From NCBI RefSeq assembly GCF_011801145.1, contig NZ_CP046172.1:9672001-9736000 (forward strand): a stretch of DNA of 64,000 nucleotides, read 5' to 3'. Shown piece after piece: positions 23,539 through 31,233 of this stretch. The notes under the pieces are model-generated. The model was not told the DNA's origin. It saw only the letters and a program-made list of their open reading frames with translations, and did not search any database. Source of the stretch: Nocardia arthritidis (GTDB lineage Bacteria; Actinomycetota; Actinomycetes; Mycobacteriales; Mycobacteriaceae). How positions within the stretch are numbered: the first letter of the stretch is position 1; each line of letters begins with the position of its first letter. The position numbers were made by a program, and so were the translations under genes.

Positions 23539-24216
23539 TCACGAACGCACCCGCTTACGGGACGGGTAGGCGAGATGCGCATCCAGCACCAGCCCGACCA
23601 CGTACAGCTCCGGCCAGCCCGGCGCCCACGGACCGGGTACCGGCACGATTCGGCCCGCCTCGCGCAGAGTCTGAATCCGCCGCGCGGAGAGCGTGCGATA
23701 CGGCTCATCCAGTTCCTTGGCCAGTGCGACGATTCCGGATGCATTGAGTCGATGAGCGCGCGCCCGCGCCAGATCGTCCGGATCGATCCGCACGGGCCGC
23801 CGCGGCGGACAGACGACATGTAGCGCGGCGTCGTACACCGCCCGGATCTCGGACGGTGCGGTCTCGGCGCCCTCGGTCATCGCGAACGCGACAATGTTTC
23901 GTTCCAGCCACCGAGCCAACGCGGATGTCGTTGTCGCGCCGGAATATTCGAAGCTTCGCTGCTCACATATGACCCGCACCCAGGAGACGAGCACGGCGTG
24001 CAATTCGTCGGCGGCCCGGGACGCGGCCGGGTTGTACGGCAAGGGTTGCTCACTCGGCCTGCGGTGCATGCGATAGTCCGCCGCACCGGACAGCCGATCC
24101 TGCCTGGTCATGGTGATTCCGAGATCTTCGACCAGATCCGGGATTCCGCGCAGCAGTTCGGCGAGCTCGCGCAGCTGGTCGCGGTCGAGATAGCGGTGGT
24201 TCGGATCATCGGTCAT
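23539..24216 (-). CDS. Phage regulator-like protein with C-terminal HTH-like region
   Basis: A 225-residue protein starting MTDDPNHRYLDRDQLREL; the ATG overlaps the stop of a 15-codon ORF (TGATG-type overlap). The N-terminus is an acidic helix. Near residues 165-205 a segment NASGIVALAKELDEPYRT followed by LSARRIQTLREAGRIVPV looks like a helix-turn-helix recognition module. It is the last gene before the strong terminator at 23354-23397 that precedes the tail genes, a location equivalent to late-gene activators or antiterminators such as lambda Q. The regulatory role is inferred. Confidence 0.55.
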   Translation of the reverse strand: MTDDPNHRYLDRDQLRELAELLRGIPDLVEDLGITMTRQDRLSGAADYRMHRRPSEQPLPYNPAASRAADELHAVLVSWVRVICEQRSFEYSGATTTSALARWLERNIVAFAMTEGAETAPSEIRAVYDAALHVVCPPRRPVRIDPDDLARARAHRLNASGIVALAKELDEPYRTLSARRIQTLREAGRIVPVPGPWAPGWPELYVVGLVLDAHLAYPSRKRVRS

Positions 24217-24260
24217 CGTACGACCGGTCCCGGCATCATGGCGGTCGGCGCCTCTGTCAT
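24213..24260 (-). CDS. 15-codon coupling ORF
   Basis: MTEAPTAMMPGPVVR, whose ATG overlaps the stop of the upstream gene as ATGA and whose stop overlaps the ATG of the next gene. It may serve translational coupling rather than make a functional peptide. Confidence 0.25.
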   Translation of the reverse strand: MTEAPTAMMPGPVVR

Positions 24261-25111
24261 GGTGTCGCTTCCTCTTCGATGGAATGCCAGTGATCGAGGG
24301 TGGTCTCGGCGGTGTGGTCGCAGCGCAATACCGGCGGGTCCGGATTCACCGCGAGCAGTTCGACGGGCGGATGCCGCCAGCCGGCGTCGTCGCACATCGG
24401 ACAGCTCCGGATCGCGTCCCGCCGTTGCGCCGCCTCGGCGCGAATTTCGTTTCCGTGCAGCAGTTCCCAGCGCTCACGAGCCCGCCTGGCCTCGGCACAT
24501 CGGCCGCATGGCGGCGGAGCCGGATGAGTGCGGTGAACCGCACAACGGCGGTCGGGCCTGCCCGACGACGATCCGATGTCCCGGACCGCCGCCGCCGGGC
24601 TTCCCGCCGAATCAACCCGGTGCGGCTCGGACTCGATCGCGAATCCCGCGCTCCCCGAAGACTTTTCATGGCCAAGGGCAGGGACAGGGGTTCGACGTCG
24701 CTGCGGCGCGCGCTCGGCATCGGCCGAAGCCATGGCCGGTGCGGAGGTTCGGGCATTTGCCGAAGCATCAGCTTGCGCCCGCCGGGCCTGACCGGACACC
24801 TGCCCGCCCTTGCGGCCCGCCTCCGCCCGCTTGCGCCGCCGATCCTCGATCTCGTTCTTGGACAGCTGACGCTCGGCCCACCCGTGGAACTGATACCCGC
24901 CCTCGGCGGCGGCCCAGAGGCCAACTTCGACAAGCTTTTTCGCCTGCGCGGCGGTGCCGAGCCCGCGCACGATCGCCGTCGGCACGAAACCTTCGGTGAG
25001 CTGCTGCATCGACCACGATCCGGCACGTACCCAGAGCCCCATGGCCGCGTTACCGGCGGCCACCGTCTTCGGATGGAATCCGAGCTGGTCATCGACTTGA
25101 AACCAGGGCAT
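24257..25111 (-). CDS. Phage replication-organiser-like DNA-binding protein
   Basis: A 284-residue protein starting MPWFQVDDQLGFHPKTVA; the ATG overlaps the lysin B stop as TGATG. The N-terminal 95 residues (AGNAAMGLWVRAGSWSMQQ; EVGLWAAAEGGYQFHGWAE) match the winged-helix replication-initiator domain common in mycobacteriophages and Gordonia phages, as I recall it. A basic, helical RRRKRAEAGRKGGQVSGQ linker follows, then Cys-rich segments (CAVHRTHPAPPPCGRC; SCPMCDDAGW) that could bind zinc. In a locus with no integrase or head genes it may be a relic or a regulator. Confidence 0.65.
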   Translation of the reverse strand: MPWFQVDDQLGFHPKTVAAGNAAMGLWVRAGSWSMQQLTEGFVPTAIVRGLGTAAQAKKLVEVGLWAAAEGGYQFHGWAERQLSKNEIEDRRRKRAEAGRKGGQVSGQARRAQADASANARTSAPAMASADAERAPQRRRTPVPALGHEKSSGSAGFAIESEPHRVDSAGSPAAAVRDIGSSSGRPDRRCAVHRTHPAPPPCGRCAEARRARERWELLHGNEIRAEAAQRRDAIRSCPMCDDAGWRHPPVELLAVNPDPPVLRCDHTAETTLDHWHSIEEEATP

Positions 25112-25869
25112 CAGCGCGTCCCCGCGCCTACCTCACGGTTGATCACCTCGGCGAGTCGTCGCGCGTGACCGCAGCGGATGTAGTCGTCGGTATGCCGCCC
25201 ATCCAGGAGGTAGCCACGCGCATAGGCGACCGCGCCGCCCCAACTGCGCCAATTCGCCGGTGACCACCACTGCTGCAATTGGCCCCGGATCGCGACATCG
25301 AGCATGCTCTGCCCCCAGCGCAACGCCGCGACCGGATCGGCCAGATCGAAGTAGGCCGTGAGATCGGCGATGGTGCGCAGGGGGTTGCCTGCGGGCAGCG
25401 CGGTGATCGGATCCCCCTCGGCAGCAACCCAATACGCCGGCACTCCGGCTATCGGGCGCTGACCGGCGATGCCATAACCACCCGGATCCGGCGGCACGCA
25501 TTGCCCTTCCGGTCGTAGCGGATCGGCGATCAGCGCACATGCGACCACCTCCAATCCCGGCAGCTCACCGCGGCCGACCTGGGCGGCCACCTCTCCCGCG
25601 ATGGCGGCTCCCTGCGAATAGCCAGCCAGCACAACACGATTCGGAGTCGAACCGATGGCGTCCAGCAACGCGTGGCGCCCGACTGCCACACTGTCGGCAT
25701 AGGCGACACGACGCCCGTAGTCGGCCGGATACGCCACCATGCGCGGCGCGAATCGCTGTTGGTCGAGGGCGGCCGCGAAGGTTTGGCAGATGCCCTCCCC
25801 ACCAGAGTTCCAGGTTCCACCCATGATCAGAACGTCGAAGACCTCTTTCTTCGACCAGAAGAAGGCCAC
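25111..25869 (-). CDS. Lysin B, mycolylarabinogalactan esterase-like
   Basis: A 252-residue protein. The chosen start is a GTG at 25869 with AAAGGAG five bases upstream; an ATG seven codons earlier is possible. The fold is alpha/beta hydrolase, cutinase-like: MGGTWNSGGEGICQ at the N-terminus, nucleophile Ser in VVLAGYSQGAAIAG, Asp in AAEGDPITALP, and a late His in DGRHTDDYI. Lysin B releases mycolic acids from the arabinogalactan, opening the mycolata outer membrane. No separate lysin A or obvious large holin gene is seen here. Its presence suits a phage-derived particle released by lysis of a mycolic-acid host. Confidence 0.75.
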   Translation of the reverse strand: MAFFWSKKEVFDVLIMGGTWNSGGEGICQTFAAALDQQRFAPRMVAYPADYGRRVAYADSVAVGRHALLDAIGSTPNRVVLAGYSQGAAIAGEVAAQVGRGELPGLEVVACALIADPLRPEGQCVPPDPGGYGIAGQRPIAGVPAYWVAAEGDPITALPAGNPLRTIADLTAYFDLADPVAALRWGQSMLDVAIRGQLQQWWSPANWRSWGGAVAYARGYLLDGRHTDDYIRCGHARRLAEVINREVGAGTR

Positions 25870-25949
25870 GGCCTCTCCTTTCCATGACATGCCAACCAGG
25901 CGAATGCCATTGCGGCTCCGCCATTTTCGGGACGATGAGGGATAGCGCC

Positions 25950-26228
25950 TCAGGGCGTGCAGCGCGGCGGGCCGTCGAGGCACCGCGATACAAGGGATTC
26001 CATCCGCAGATTGGCCGGATGGGTCGCGATCGAATTGCCTAGTTCGGGACAGATCGGATTCGGATATCCGTAATCCACATAGACCATGCGGTGATCCGCA
26101 CCGGTGATAACGCCGTGTTCGACGGCACCACGTTTAGCCGCCATGCCGGGCGGGGTGAAAATAACGCGTTCCCCGATATGGCGCCGGAACTCCGCAACCG
26201 CCGGATCGATGCGCTGTCGCGCCCTCAT
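25950..26228 (-). CDS. Unrecognised 92-residue protein
   Basis: Starts MRARQRIDPAVAEFRRHI with its ATG overlapping the stop of the preceding ORF (ATGA). The sequence RGAVEHGVITGADHRMVYVD shows a short beta motif like an SH3-type or KOW-type barrel, and two Cys near the C-terminus. It lies just upstream of lysin B in the regulatory cluster. No family is assigned. Confidence 0.5.
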   Translation of the reverse strand: MRARQRIDPAVAEFRRHIGERVIFTPPGMAAKRGAVEHGVITGADHRMVYVDYGYPNPICPELGNSIATHPANLRMESLVSRCLDGPPRCTP

Positions 26229-26479
26229 AGGACGCCGCGCATTGTCATAGCGGGTGGCCTGACGGCGAGCCCGCCGCCCGGGTTATCGGCGGGCATACCG
26301 TCCCGTCCACCGAATACCGCGCTGCGCGGGGTCGGCCACTGCACCCCAATCGAGAAAAGCTGTGAGTTTGCCGAGAAGTCACTTCGGGCCGCCGACCAGT
26401 CACGGATTCGATAGTGATTCCTGTCACATAATGTTTGAGAAGCGGCGGGTGCGCCGCGCCGAATTCGGCCGACCATCAC
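26225..26479 (-). CDS. Unrecognised 84-residue coupled ORF
   Basis: MVGRIRRGAPAASQTLCD onward. The ATG at 26479 overlaps the stop of the leftward XRE gene, and its stop overlaps the next ATG (ATGA). It is basic and Gly/Pro-rich (GVQWPTPRSAVFGGRDGM). Overlaps on both sides argue for translation, but composition is weak evidence. Confidence 0.4.
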   Translation of the reverse strand: MMVGRIRRGAPAASQTLCDRNHYRIRDWSAARSDFSANSQLFSIGVQWPTPRSAVFGGRDGMPADNPGGGLAVRPPAMTMRGVL

Positions 26480-26697
26480 CACTCCCCCTCCCGTGGCACA
26501 AAGTCGGCCGCGCGGCAGTCGAGCGCCGCCGCGATTCGAACGAGTTCGAACAGAGTGAAGGACTCCACCGCGGACAGACGCCGCCGCAGATCCGACGCCG
26601 GTAAACCGGAACGTCGGGCGAGTTCGGCCGGACCGAATCTCGCGATGGCCATGGCCTGCCGCACTCGCTCGGCGACCATACGGTCCAAATGTTCCAT
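26476..26697 (-). CDS. XRE-type helix-turn-helix regulator, leftward
   Basis: Seventy-three residues from ATG 26697 (MEHLDRMVAERVRQAMAI); ATG 26679 and TTG 26733 are alternatives. The HTH reads FGPAELARRSGLPASDLRRR and is followed by VESFTLFELVRIAAALDCR, a standard XRE fold. It is divergent from another XRE gene, and a TCCATATGGA operator overlaps this start. As the first gene of the leftward cluster it is the likely cro/cI-like switch component for the tail locus. Confidence 0.65.
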   Translation of the reverse strand: MEHLDRMVAERVRQAMAIARFGPAELARRSGLPASDLRRRLSAVESFTLFELVRIAAALDCRAADFVPREGEW

Positions 26698-26844
26698 ATG
26701 GAGCACGATAAGGTCCGTTTGGAACGGTTGCAAGTCAAATCAGACTGATCGGCTGGAATATTTGCTAGGCGCTCAACGGACCGGCGTGTCCCCGGCATGT
26801 CGTTTGCCAGGTAGCCGTTCGGACCTCAGAATGGTCCATATGGG
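26693..26844. promoter_or_regulatory. Three operator-like TCC(N4)GGA motifs between divergent XRE genes
   Basis: TCCATATGGA (26693-26702, a perfect palindrome), TCCGTTTGGA (26714-26723) and TCCATATGGG (26835-26844) share a pattern and flank the divergent starts. The first and third overlap start codons. Two sites on the leftward side and one on the rightward fit a bistable repressor arrangement. Confidence 0.55.
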
Positions 26845-27091
26845 TGTGCAGAAGGCGGCATCGGACATCAACCGCGCCGTGGGTAACGAACTTCGAGCGG
26901 CTCGGGCACGGCGCGATCTGACTCGGCCACAGCTCGCGGCGCTGACCGGACTCGGGGTCAGCACGATCCAGCGTTTCGAAAACGGTGAGCGCTCACCGGA
27001 TATGCAGCAGCTGCACGCGCTCTGCACGGCGCTGGACATCCCTATGCGGGATTTCGTCGCGCTGGCATTGCGCGACATCGAGCGACCCTAG
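26831..27091 (+). CDS. XRE-type helix-turn-helix regulator, rightward
   Basis: Eighty-six residues from ATG 26831 (MVHMGVQKAASDINRAVG); ATG 26840 is an alternative, with no clear ribosome site for either. The HTH reads LTRPQLAALTGLGVSTIQRF with ENGERSPDMQQLHALCTA following, a clear XRE fold. It is the only rightward gene of the locus and the best candidate for the repressor maintaining silence of the tail genes. Confidence 0.72.
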   Translation: MVHMGVQKAASDINRAVGNELRAARARRDLTRPQLAALTGLGVSTIQRFENGERSPDMQQLHALCTALDIPMRDFVALALRDIERP

Positions 27092-27145
27092 AAATGCTCG
27101 AAGCTGCCGAGCCATCGTGGTCCGGCTAGCGATTCGGGCACGGCG

Positions 27146-27385
27146 TCAGGCGCAGCGCGGATCGAACGTACCCGTCGCCGCGGATCCGCCGGCCGCCTCG
27201 GCGTATTCCAGTACCGCCGTAACCGGATCCACATCCATCGACCACGCCGCCAGGACGATGTCGCACAGGGTGCCCCGGCCACCGACGACACGGTGGGCCG
27301 CGTCATCGCCGATTGCCGCGCCCAGCATGATCGCGGTACCCATGCCTCGCACCCAAGCTTCGTCCGCTTCTGAGTCGTTGTCCAC
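27146..27385 (-). CDS. Unrecognised 79-residue protein at the locus boundary
   Basis: GTG start at 27385 with AGGGG upstream, beginning MDNDSEADEAWVRGMGTA. It is acidic with small residues (IMLGAAIGDDAAHRVVGG) and has a Cys near the C-terminus. It converges with the rightward XRE gene and is the last gene before the VanW gene; whether it belongs to the phage region or the host is unclear. Nothing notable is seen from 27386 to 27594. Confidence 0.45.
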   Translation of the reverse strand: MDNDSEADEAWVRGMGTAIMLGAAIGDDAAHRVVGGRGTLCDIVLAAWSMDVDPVTAVLEYAEAAGGSAATGTFDPRCA

Positions 27386-27594
27386 GAACCCTGTTCCCCT
27401 TCACTCGCGCTCGACTATGAGCCCTCCGTTCCGGGACGAGAACCAAACGGGCGTCCCGGATCTGGCGTAGTTATATCCCATCGGCCAAGGGGTCGCCGAC
27501 CAAAGTCACCGTGCCACACCGAGTTTCATTGGGCTATGCGCGCGGCCGAGCCATCCGGCGCGGTAGCAGGAAATTAACTAATTATGGGTAACTT

Positions 27595-29637
27595 TTACTC
27601 GCACTTGACCACCGGAATCGGGTCGTACTTGACCGTCCTTGTGCGACGGGAGATTTCGCGTCCACTGCGTCGGTCGGTGATCACTCGGGTGTCGGAAGTG
27701 GTGAAGCCTGGCTGGCCTTCGGTGGCGATGCAGTCGCGCCCCTTCGGCAGCTTGATCGTCTGCGGCTCGGTGGGTTTGGTGCGGTCGCCGGTGATGGACT
27801 CGACGTTGACCGTCTTCACGCCCCAGATTCGCACGGTGATCTCCGAGTCGGTGCCCAAAGTCTCTATGTATATGCCGTTTTCGGTGTTGTTGCGGAATTT
27901 CAGATCGATCGCGCCGTCGAAGACGGTGGCCTCGCGGGCGGCCGGATACCGGGAGATGTAGTAGCTGTGCTCGGTGTGCCCGGCATCCTCGAGACCGGCG
28001 AAATATGCCGCGTTGTAGAGGGTGGTGGCGAATTGGCTTATGCCGCCGCCGACCGCGGTGCTCGGGCGGCCGTGGTCGATGATGCCCGACTCCACGTAGC
28101 CCTCGGCGGTGCCGCGCGGGCCGGTGAAATCGTTGAGCGAGAAGGTATCTCCCGGTTTGACGATGGCGCCGTCGACCTTCTTGGCCACCGTGCGGATGTT
28201 CACGCCGGACGGTCCGCTGAAACCGCCGGTGGTGAACTGGCCCATCACCTCGGTGATGTTGAGCGCCTGCGCAGCCTCGGTGGTGAGCTTCGGATCGACC
28301 TTCTCGTAGACGGCCTGCGCGGTGCGCTGCTGCGGCGCGGCGATCAGTGCGGGCAACTGCTCCAACGACTTCGGCCAATTGATCTTGTCGCCGATCACCG
28401 CGGGCACCACCGTCGCCGCCCCGCCCGCGAAGGCGAATTTCGCATCCTTGGGCTCGACCTCGGAGGCCGCGAGCTGCGGTGCCAGCAAACCGATGGCGAC
28501 GTCTTGTTGGAAGGTCGGTGCGAGCCCGCCGTTACCGTCCGGGGTGAATGCGAGTATCGAGGCGATCTGCGCGGGATCCAGGACGGCCGCACCGCCCTTG
28601 CCCGCGAAGGTGATCGGCGCGCTGACCGCCGGTTCGGCGATCTCGTGCAGCGCCCGGTCCACCGATTCGGGCCGCACCCGCATCGGCGCCGCGGTCTGCG
28701 GTAGATCGAGCGGCCGGGCGAGCATCCATTCGTCGACGATCAGTCGCCGGGCCGCGTCCACATCCAGCACCCGCCCTGGAACCGGTGGCACCGCAACGGG
28801 TTTGGTGTTCTCGAAGCGGACCGTGCCCTCGACCGTCGGGCGGTCGTGCACGCGCAGCGCACCGAGCCGGCGGTCGAGTGCGGCGGCGTCGACGGTGCTC
28901 ACCACCGGAACCGTGTGCGAATGGAACAGCGAGACCAGTCGGGTGATCGGGTTCAGCGGCTGCCCGCCGATTCCGGACCACGTTGCGGGCCAATCGATCT
29001 CGAGTCCGGCCGCCTTCGGCACCAGGGTGGTGCGCAGATCGCCGATGGTGATCGGCACCTCCTGCGCGGACCGCGATTCCAGTGCGGCGCGCAGCCTGGC
29101 ATCGGCCGAGCCGGGGCTCATGCCGCCGATATCGACCCCGGCCACCACCGTGCCGCGCGGCACCGAACCCGAGGTGAGCAGGAGATCCGCGACGTAGGCC
29201 AGGCCGCCGACCACCACGAGCGCACCGACCGCGACGCCGAATCGTTTGGCCATGGGTGAGATGAGCTTGGCCCTGACCGTCGCGGATCTCGACGGGCTTT
29301 CGGGTCTCGGGCCGCGGGCCGCCGTCCAGCGGTCCGTGGCGGGTGTGGTCCGGTCGGCGGGTTCGGCGTCGAGCGCCTGCGATTCGGTCCGATCCCGGCT
29401 GCCGAACCTGCCGCGCTTCTCGGCCGCGGCCGATTCGGTCGCGCCCCGCTGAACCGGCAGCGGAACGGTCGGCATCGAATCGATATCGAGCTGCGAGTCG
29501 ACGATGGGCAGGCGTTCGGTCACCGGATCCGAATCGTCGGTCTCGGTGACCCGATTCGATTCGAGGAGCCGCCGCAACCCGACCTCACCCTGTGCGCGGC
29601 GCGGGCGGCGCCGCCCGGCAGTCGACTCGCTGGTCAC
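27595..29637 (-). CDS. VanW family protein, single-pass membrane anchored
   Basis: A 680-residue protein with GTG start at 29637 and GGGGAGG seven bases upstream; a GTG 13 codons earlier lacks a site. The N-terminal 140 residues are a charged cytoplasmic region, then one membrane helix (FGVAVGALVVVGGLAYVAD), two repeated peptidoglycan-binding-type (YoaR-like) domains with ISPGSADARL-like and DVDAARRLIVDEW segments, and the VanW core near the C-terminus (PSGVNIRTVAKKVDGAIV; GDTFSLNDFTGPRGTAEG; GGGISQFATTLYNAAYFAG). Its exact activity is unknown; the family is linked to peptidoglycan biology and vancomycin clusters. It probably marks the host side of the phage-derived region. Confidence 0.85.
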   Translation of the reverse strand: MTSESTAGRRRPRRAQGEVGLRRLLESNRVTETDDSDPVTERLPIVDSQLDIDSMPTVPLPVQRGATESAAAEKRGRFGSRDRTESQALDAEPADRTTPATDRWTAARGPRPESPSRSATVRAKLISPMAKRFGVAVGALVVVGGLAYVADLLLTSGSVPRGTVVAGVDIGGMSPGSADARLRAALESRSAQEVPITIGDLRTTLVPKAAGLEIDWPATWSGIGGQPLNPITRLVSLFHSHTVPVVSTVDAAALDRRLGALRVHDRPTVEGTVRFENTKPVAVPPVPGRVLDVDAARRLIVDEWMLARPLDLPQTAAPMRVRPESVDRALHEIAEPAVSAPITFAGKGGAAVLDPAQIASILAFTPDGNGGLAPTFQQDVAIGLLAPQLAASEVEPKDAKFAFAGGAATVVPAVIGDKINWPKSLEQLPALIAAPQQRTAQAVYEKVDPKLTTEAAQALNITEVMGQFTTGGFSGPSGVNIRTVAKKVDGAIVKPGDTFSLNDFTGPRGTAEGYVESGIIDHGRPSTAVGGGISQFATTLYNAAYFAGLEDAGHTEHSYYISRYPAAREATVFDGAIDLKFRNNTENGIYIETLGTDSEITVRIWGVKTVNVESITGDRTKPTEPQTIKLPKGRDCIATEGQPGFTTSDTRVITDRRSGREISRRTRTVKYDPIPVVKCE

Positions 29638-29792
29638 GAACCGGCCTCCCCGCTTCGGTTGCTTCGGGCCGCGCACCGCGCGCGACCGCCGCCCACAATA
29701 GTTGGCGGCACGGGGTGGCGTCGGGCAGCCATCGGGCTACAGCAAATCGTGCGCAAGGTATCTCACCGGGTAACGCGCGGTAGATAAGAGAA

Positions 29793-29835
29793 CTCCGCGC
29801 AGTTGCCGGGTCGGGGGTCTGGCAACTACGCGGAG
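29793..29835. other. Stem-loop in the vanW-gnd intergenic region
   Basis: CTCCGCGCAGTTGCC (29793-29807) pairs with GGCAACTACGCGGAG (29821-29835), with one mismatch, around a 13-base loop. The 390-base divergent region 29638-30027 holds this repeat and no convincing gene. It may be a terminator, operator or part of the gnd leader. Confidence 0.4.
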
Positions 29836-30027
29836 CAATCCGTTTATCGGCACGGCGTTCGCGGCGTTACACATGCCCGCCGACATCGATGTGAGCAGAC
29901 GCGAGACAATCGAATGCGACTCTTCGGACTGCCGCGGCGTGCGCGTCAAGGCCCGGAGGCGGTAGCGCAGCGGGCCCACGTAGAGCCTCGGGAACGCCGC
30001 AACTCGAACACAGAGGGAGATGATGGC

Positions 30028-31059
30028 ATGCAGCTGGGAATGATCGGCCTCGGCCGGATGGGCGCCAATATCGTGCGCCGCATCGTCAGAGACGGCCACA
30101 CCGCCGTCGGATACTCACGGCACGAGGAGCAGATCAAGGAGTTCGTCGACGAACTCGGCGACAGCTTCCAGGGCGCAACGGACTACAAGACCTTCGTCGC
30201 ACAGCTGGAGCAGCCGCGCATCGTCTGGGTGATGATCCCGGCGGGCGCGACCGGCGCCGTCATCGATGAGGTGGCCGAGCTGCTGGATCCGGGCGACATC
30301 ATCATCGACGGCGGCAACAGCCGCTACCACGAGGACATCAAGCGCGCCAAGGCGCTGCAGCCCAAGGGCATCCACTACCTGGATATCGGCACCTCGGGCG
30401 GCGTCTGGGGGCTGGAGCGCGGCTACTGCCTGATGATCGGCGGCGAGGCCGACACGGTTTCGCATATCGAACCGCTGCTGAAGTCGATCGCCCCCGGCGT
30501 CGACGCCGCGCCGCGCACGCCGGGCCGCACCGGCGAGCCGTCGGCGGCCGAGCAGGGCTACCTGCACTGCGGCCCGGCCGGCGCGGGCCACTTCGTCAAG
30601 ATGGTGCACAACGGCATCGAATACGGCGCGATGGCCGCGTATGCCGAGGGCCTCAACATCCTGCACAAGGCGAATATCGGCCTGGACCAGAACGGCCTGC
30701 ACTCCGCCGAGGAGACCCCGCTGGACAACCCGGAGTGGTACCAGTACGACATCAATGTCCCCGAGGTCACCGAGGTGTGGCGGCGCGGATCGGTGGTCGC
30801 CTCGTGGTTGCTGGACCTCACCGCGAGCGCGCTGCACGCCGATCCGGAGCTGTCGACATTCGGCGGCCGGGTGTCCGATTCCGGTGAGGGCCGCTGGACC
30901 ATCGACGCCGCGATCGACGAGGGCGTCCCGGCGCCGGTGCTGTCCGCCGCGCTCTTCGCCCGCTTCTCCTCGCGCGGCGAATCGCTCTACGCCGACAAGA
31001 TGCTTTCGGCCATGCGCAAGGCCTTCGGCGGCCACAACGAGCTGCCCGGTAAGCAGTAA
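30028..31059 (+). CDS. gnd: 6-phosphogluconate dehydrogenase, decarboxylating
   Basis: A 343-residue protein with ATG 30028 and GGGAG eight bases upstream. It begins MQLGMIGLGRMGANIVRR with the Rossmann GLGRMG motif; the substrate region includes DGGNSRYHEDIKRAK and the 6PGDH signature DIGTSGGVWGLERGY; the C-terminal helical domain has GPAGAGHFVKMVHNGIEYG with the catalytic Lys. It oxidises 6-phosphogluconate to ribulose-5-phosphate with NAD(P)H and CO2 release in the pentose phosphate pathway, in the cytoplasm. The size matches the short (about 300-350 residue) class seen in many actinobacteria rather than the 470-residue class. It ends at a clear terminator. Confidence 0.92.
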   Translation: MQLGMIGLGRMGANIVRRIVRDGHTAVGYSRHEEQIKEFVDELGDSFQGATDYKTFVAQLEQPRIVWVMIPAGATGAVIDEVAELLDPGDIIIDGGNSRYHEDIKRAKALQPKGIHYLDIGTSGGVWGLERGYCLMIGGEADTVSHIEPLLKSIAPGVDAAPRTPGRTGEPSAAEQGYLHCGPAGAGHFVKMVHNGIEYGAMAAYAEGLNILHKANIGLDQNGLHSAEETPLDNPEWYQYDINVPEVTEVWRRGSVVASWLLDLTASALHADPELSTFGGRVSDSGEGRWTIDAAIDEGVPAPVLSAALFARFSSRGESLYADKMLSAMRKAFGGHNELPGKQ

Positions 31060-31070
31060 TTTCGCGTCAG

Positions 31071-31113
31071 CGGCCCTCGCACTTCATGGAATACGAAGTG
31101 CGAGGGCCGTTTT
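31071..31113 (+). terminator. Intrinsic terminator after gnd
   Basis: CGGCCCTCGCACTTC (31071-31085) and its perfect complement (31095-31109) around nine bases, followed by TTTT. Confidence 0.88.
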
Positions 31114-31233
31114 CGTTGTGGGCCCGGCGTGGCCGAATATCACGTTCGGATCCGGGGCTTCCCGATTCGGATTGTCTGAGACAGAATTGATTCGGATATC
31201 CGCATTGGGCGGATCCGAAATGTGGAGTGACGC

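Noticed and set aside
1..27400. Complete prophage
   Set aside because: No integrase, terminase, portal or capsid is seen and no attachment-site repeats were recognised, though the left side is cut by the window.
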